DNA from: Callipepla californica brunnescens
Taxonomy: Eukaryota > Chordata > Aves > Galliformes > Odontophoridae
Length of the DNA: 64,000 nt
Direction: 5' to 3'
Assembly (NCBI GenBank): GCA_023055505.1
Contig: JALIRH010000008.1
Span: 3,969,775 to 4,033,774, forward strand
In this document: piece after piece, positions 45,126-64,000 of the stretch
How positions within the stretch are numbered: the stretch's first letter is position 1
Layout: each line of letters opens with the position of its first letter
Notes under the pieces: model-generated
What the model saw: only the letters and a program-made list of their open reading frames with translations
What the model was told of the DNA's origin: nothing
Database searches by the model: none
Position numbers and translations under genes: made by a program

Positions 45126-48100
45126 TCTAGCCCTGAAAGAACAGTTATTAAACAAAGTCAACAAATACAGTAGTTAATATTGCAGTAACAATTAAATAAC
45201 ATAATGGGATTAAATTACACAAAAGGCAACATTAAAAACTGAAGACGGTTTAAAAAAAAAAAAAAAAAAAAAAGCTTGCACCCACTTCCACTGATAGCGT
45301 GAGGGACAGAGGGAAAACACACCAGAGACACTTCTTCAACACCAGCTGGAGACTTCATCAGCCTTCCTGCTCCCCCAGCCACCCTCCAACCAAAGGAGCC
45401 CGGCGTGCCAGCACTGCCCCACACCAAAGCACACGCTTTTCATGAGCAATCCTGCTTTGTTCAACGGCAGCGGAGATCCTGAGAGCGTTTCCTGCACATG
45501 TGCATCCCAGCCACGAGCTGCCAAGCTGACATCCCACATGCATCACACACTGGTTGGACCACAGGGCAGTTTGGGGCTGGCACCCCAAGAGAGAGAGACG
45601 TGTGGGGAAACCCAGAACTCCCTAAAGCAAGCCCTTCCTTTTCAGCTCCAACTCAAACTCTGGCTCCTCCGTCAGTCTGCCCTAGCCAAGCTGAGCAGCA
45701 GCAAGTCTTAAAAATGCTAACCTCCGTTTGGGGGGAAAGAAAACATCGCTTGCATCTTTGGACGTGCAGCTGACGTTGTCAGGGAAACCCACAGAGACCC
45801 AAAGGCAGAGTGTGGCAACCCCTCGTGGCTCTGCCCTTCTGCCAGCTCAGCTCTGACCCAGCTCACCTCCGAGCTCCAGCACTCCTCAACTCACAGCTAA
45901 CACCACTCCAGCAAGCGTCAAGATATGTTTTGTAACCCCGGGGCTGGGCTAAGTCTTGTTTGCTAGGATGACTGTAAGCTTGGAAACCACCTCTTAAGTA
46001 GACTTCAATCGGACAATTTTCATAGTACAAGTTTAAAAACCGTTCTCATTCATCGATAAAAGAGAATAAGTTAAAGTTACTTATGATTTCATGTTGGGTT
46101 TTTCTTTTCTATTTAAAAAATTCTAAATTTATCACAAGTTATCTTACTGTCTAAACCGTGCCATAAAAAAACAAAAAAGAGAGAAGAAAAACAAATAAGA
46201 AAGAAAAGCTCCCACCTTAACTCTGGCACAAGGAGTTTCACAAAGCCCATTGCCAGCAATGGACAAAGAGGGAATCATCAATAAGACTTTTTTTTTTTTT
46301 CCTTAGCCAACCTTCCTTGCTGCTTCACTTGATCAGGAAGCTGGATGCATTCAAACCAGGGGCAATGCCATTCTAGAGTTTACAGCATCCACAGCCTGCA
46401 ATACGTTTGGCCTGGGAAATGCATCTAGATTTATCTGCCTGGAACGAGACGCTATCTTGAACTTAAAACCACAGCTATTCTCTCACATACAGCCAGATTT
46501 TGCTCTCTGATGGTGCAGTTCTGTACTTGGGTCCTACTGGGCAAGAGCAGAACACAGACTGAGCGGTGGCCCCGCAGATCCCTGTGCAACAAGGGGATCT
46601 GCACACAGCCATCCCCTAGCAGCTGGTGAGCTACAGCCAACATTTCAGGACCGCAGTCCCGCTCACCTTCCCTCACCAGCAGCCACAGGCTCAGCAGCTC
46701 TGGCTGGCTGCTCTCAGCTCTGAGCTCTGCCCTACCTTGGCTACCAGTCCCCAAGACTTCTTTTTCCTTTTTTTTCCTATTGCTGTACAAATTATCTCAA
46801 AATGACTTCTACCTTCTGCCAGCAACGTTCGTAAAGGTGTGCATCCATTTTATTCAGGGTCCCCTGTTAATACCCAGCAATAACCCTTATCCATCCCAGG
46901 TCCTGCCCACTGCAAAAGTGATAAAATCCCAGTAAAGTAACAGTTATCCATTCACAGAATCGTTTGGCACATTGTAACTACAATTAGTTCTTCATTAAAC
47001 TGTTCAGGAAGTTGAAATGCATAGACTGTAGCACTAAAAGAAGCCAGGGGCACGGGCTCTTTTACACTCGCCCCCTTAACACACCAAGAAATCAAGGGCT
47101 GAAGGCTCTCACTGTCCCTTCAGAGGGAGGCACTTTTTCTTGCATTGACTGTCCGACTTCAGCCGCTCTGGCTGGCATAGTCTGCAGCGAGAAAGGGTCA
47201 GTGTGATGATGCACCAAGTCTCTTCAGCTTCCAACCAGCCCGTGAAATAAGCCCCATGGATGTCTGAAGGCACTGTTCTCCCTTCTCAGCCTCCGTGTTC
47301 TCAGAACAGCACTCGGGCATTTCCAGGTGTCTGTAATCTGCTGTTTGAAAAACCCTGCATCTTCAGTGTCCTCAGATCTGCTGACTTGTTTTGATGTCGT
47401 TAATACAAACAGAGCACATACAAAACTGGAAAAAAAAAATAGCTCTAATACTTAAATTCTGACAACTCCATACGTTGATGCATTACTTGCTTGGGGAAAA
47501 AAAAAATTACAACATATACAAAAATGTATTTGATACAAGAAAGGAAATGTAAAATAAAAAGTCAAAGGCACCAGCATAACTTCCGAAGCCCAAGTCAGAG
47601 CACAGATACATGTTTTTGAACCACCCACCACACCAAGCAAAACACCCCTTAAGCTTCTGGCCAGCAAGTCTAATGGGAAAAAGAGCACACAGGAAGACAG
47701 CTGGAACTGTTTTCTTGCCCTGACTACAGCTGATCATTTGATCATAAATAAACTATCTGACCCTTACCTACATATCCATAAACTGACATCCAAAGACTTG
47801 ACCAGTCATGAGGTTTCTACGAAGTAACCACATCTTCAATCAATAGTCCACAGAGCACAGGCATGTGAAAAACATTTGAACACTTCTCTTCCCCCTCTCT
47901 CCATACTCATCTTAAAAAGCAAAGTACATCTGATATTGTGATCTCTTAAGTAGCCACGTTGTTAATTAAACAGTCGAGTAACAGCTAATCCACATAAGGA
48001 AGAAGGGACAAGATGTACCTTCACATTTGTCACGCTTGCTGTGAATCTAGTCATCTGGGAGCTTACTAGAGCAATTTATAGGTAGAGGGGAGGAAGAGGA

Positions 48101-48571
48101 GAACGAAAGAGATCAGCAGGTAGAATTAGTGCTGCTCTCTGAAAGCTTGAATCGGTCATTCAAGTACTGAAAGCACCCAGAAGGGTGCAATGAATGGGAG
48201 TTGTTACAGTAAAGTCATTAAAGCCCTTAAAACCCTGGGCATGCTAAGTGGCATTTCTGGGCTGTCTGAAGAGAAAAAAAAAAAAAAAAGGAAAATAAAA
48301 ATTAAAAATAAAATTAAAAAAAAAAAGCCAGTAATTCAGTCCTCAATTCCTCCTGGACCCCAGAGAGGGATTGCTAGATTCATCACAATTTATGTCAGGT
48401 ATCTTCTGGATGAGAGTTGCTTCCCTTTTGCAGATGTTCCCCCCGTCCCACCCCACCCACAAATCTCTTCCCTCCCACCAGAAGTGTAACAATTTCATAT
48501 ATTAAAAAGATTTGTAAAAAACAAAACAAAAGAAACCAAAACCCAAACAAATGTTGGCCGTGGCAATAACG
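45126..48571 (-). other. Probable long 3' UTR of PAK2
   Basis: This stretch is AT-rich with few open frames, and lies between the PAK2 stop codon and the candidate distal polyadenylation signal. It includes a 22-base A run (45252-45273, T run in the mRNA) and an A-rich patch at 48270-48325. Its extent depends on which polyadenylation site is used. Confidence 0.5.
45252..45273 (+). repeat. A22 homopolymer
   Basis: Twenty-two consecutive A residues on the plus strand, thus a T run within the probable PAK2 3' UTR. No CR1 or SINE body adjoins it, so it is not an obvious retroposon tail. Confidence 0.9.
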
Positions 48572-61989
<13,418 letters not shown>

Positions 61990-64000
61990 CTGAAAATGCA
62001 AGGAGAGGCCTACTGAGTAATGACTTCGAGTCCCATTGTCTCATTTAACATAAGGAATCCAAGTGTAACCGTTGGGATGAATGCAGCCATTATTCTTTTT
62101 GCTGGATGGAGGTGTTCACGCATGCAACACAACAGTTTGATATCACCAACTGCTCTCACTCAAATCACTGCACTGCAGCAGAGATTACGAGCCCCAGAGA
62201 GCAAGGAGCTCTGGAACACATGAACATTCACAAGGGAAAACAATGACATTTTCACGTGGGTTAAGAATGGCGCTGAAAGAAACCTCAACTCAATCTCAAG
62301 TTCGCTCTAATGACAGCTAAAACTTGGTTACCTCACTGCTTCAACTCAATGTAATTAATGCAAACTAGGCCTTCCTCAGTGAAGGTATAAGTTTTCAGCC
62401 TCGGACCAACTATGTGATTTAAATTAAAAGGGGAAAGAATAAAATAACAAGAGAAAGAAAGCAAATCTAACAACACCAGAAGCAGACAATGAGAGGGACC
62501 ACATGCAAAATCCAACCCCCACACAACTACATTTAGATGTTTCATAATGCACAGGGTTTGGTTTAGGGCTTTTTTCAACCCCATACCCACTCCCTGCAAA
62601 TTGTCTGCCAGTTCTGTTGAACTCTTAATACCCAGTCAGGCACCATTACGTTCCCTTTACTCAGAGAAAGGGTTCAACCTTGGAAGGTTTCAGGAAACAA
62701 GGCCGAGCCCTGCTCACTTCCCCCAGGCAGAGGAGCTGCTGTGTGCTCTGCAGGAGACCTGACCCCTGAGGCTTCACACTGGAAGGCAGAGCCCTGGCTG
62801 CGAGCAGTGGAGCGTGCCTCATTCCACACTGAGAAAATAGCATGTTTACTCCTGGGAACGCCTATGGGCTCACGGAGCAGAGCTGAATCAGTTGCATTTA
62901 CTGCAGCATTTATGAAACAAACAAACAAAAATTGGTTCGCTCTAAGGAATGAGAAGCCACGAAGATTCGTTGTGGAGAAAGAGCAGACAGAACAGGACTT
63001 GCTGAGTGACTCAGTGGTTAAAAGCCAGTGGGGCAAGCGATGGGGCAAGCGTACGTCACGGCATCCAGAGCCAGGGACTGTCCGAAATCCCCTCTTGCTG
63101 GCAGGAAAGGAAGGACGGAACCCAGGACAATGCTTACAAATGAAAAGCCATGTGGGCTGCAGCGAGCTGAACAATGCAGTGGAAAGACATGGCTATTATA
63201 AACAGGATATCTTTAATATGGCTGCACAGGTCGGAGCCAAAAAGCAAACGGACTGTCAAGCGTTCTCATTTAACATCTTTAAGGAAAGCCGTGCTCCTTC
63301 CCAACCTCTTGCAGTTGTTTATGTGAAAACAAGAGGAAGAAATGCTATATTCCTCAGGAAGATTTCTGTTCCGGAGCACTTGACAGCTAGGGGACACGGG
63401 TTGGTGCTCACATGGCTCAGAATGTGCTGCACAAATAAACCCCATCCTCCCACAAATGCACATCTCACCAGGCAGGAGCCGAAGCACAGCTCTGCCCACA
63501 TGAACAGAAGATCAGGGGTACTTTAAACAAATGCAAGCAGCAAACTTCAGTCAAGAGGCAAGTCCAGTGAGCCACGCTTTGGCAAGATGTACGTGAGCCT
63601 CTGTTAACAAGGCCACTGTGAGGCCACGCTATTTTTAAACCTCTGATTACGTTTGCAGCACAGCTCTCCATTTAAATGGGAATCCCTTCAATAAAGGCCA
63701 ACACTCATTCTGAGGCACAAGTGAACTTCAGATTTTCCCCACACGAAGCCCGAGCCCTTTGAAATGCATTAGCCACGCACTCCTCCCACATCACAAACCA
63801 ACCTCAGTGCAAGTGACCCCTGTGCAAAGCCCTGTGACATGGCCAGCTCCTGCAGGAGGGTCTCAGCATCCTGGCAGCACAGGAGAGACTGCACTGGCAT
63901 GCCTCAAGTCCCCAAAGCACAGCTGAAACCATGGGGCTCTGCTCTGAGTCTGCTGTCCGAGCACGCTGCATGCACGATCCCGGGGCTTGGGCTATTCCCT
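61990..64000 (-). other. Part of the first coding-side intron of PAK2
   Basis: No PAK2 N-terminal exon is present up to the window end. I see no CR1 copy here. A plus-strand frame is open over 62741-63526; it begins at a GTG, and its first ATG is near 62864. It shows no recognisable domain and is discussed under findings. Confidence 0.6.

Overview
The window is vertebrate nuclear DNA from a bird. Its genes are split by GT-AG introns, CR1 LINE tails are scattered through it, and it carries an egg-white transferrin (ovotransferrin) gene. The deduced ovotransferrin resembles the chicken protein as I recall it but differs at scattered positions, such as the signal peptide and the first mature residues. 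A galliform other than chicken is the best guess; I cannot name the species. Gene identities come from reading conceptual translations and comparing them with remembered families, not from a database search.

Layout, left to right. Positions 1-1073 (+) hold the last exons of SLCO2A1, the prostaglandin transporter, with a polyadenylation signal at 1628. It converges on SRPRB (3744-8500, -), the beta subunit of the signal recognition particle receptor, in seven exons starting in a CpG island. TF/ovotransferrin (9357-19296, -) lies head to tail behind SRPRB: 17 coding exons join in frame to 704 residues, with a TATA box at 19386-19392. About 16 kb of gene-poor DNA follows (19.4-35.6 kb). It holds many truncated CR1 copies and two possible but unidentified minus-strand exons. 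GAL3ST2-like (35624-40807, +) is a Golgi galactose-3-O-sulfotransferase with a very long stem. AQP12 (42593-43825, -) converges on it. PAK2 (48572-61989, -) fills the rest; its first coding exon lies beyond position 64000.

The genes form no operon-like unit and act in unrelated processes: prostaglandin uptake, ER targeting, iron sequestration, glycan sulfation, an intracellular aquaglyceroporin-like channel, and p21-activated kinase signalling. From memory, the SLCO2A1-SRPRB-TF block matches human 3q22, GAL3ST2 and AQP12 match human 2q37, and PAK2 matches 3q29; chicken chromosome 9 combines these segments. I found no CRISPR array, bacterial operon, tRNA or rRNA. The most unusual feature is the roughly 235-residue stem of the GAL3ST2-like protein, encoded in one exon with the 5'-PSB motif and differing from the catalytic part in base composition.
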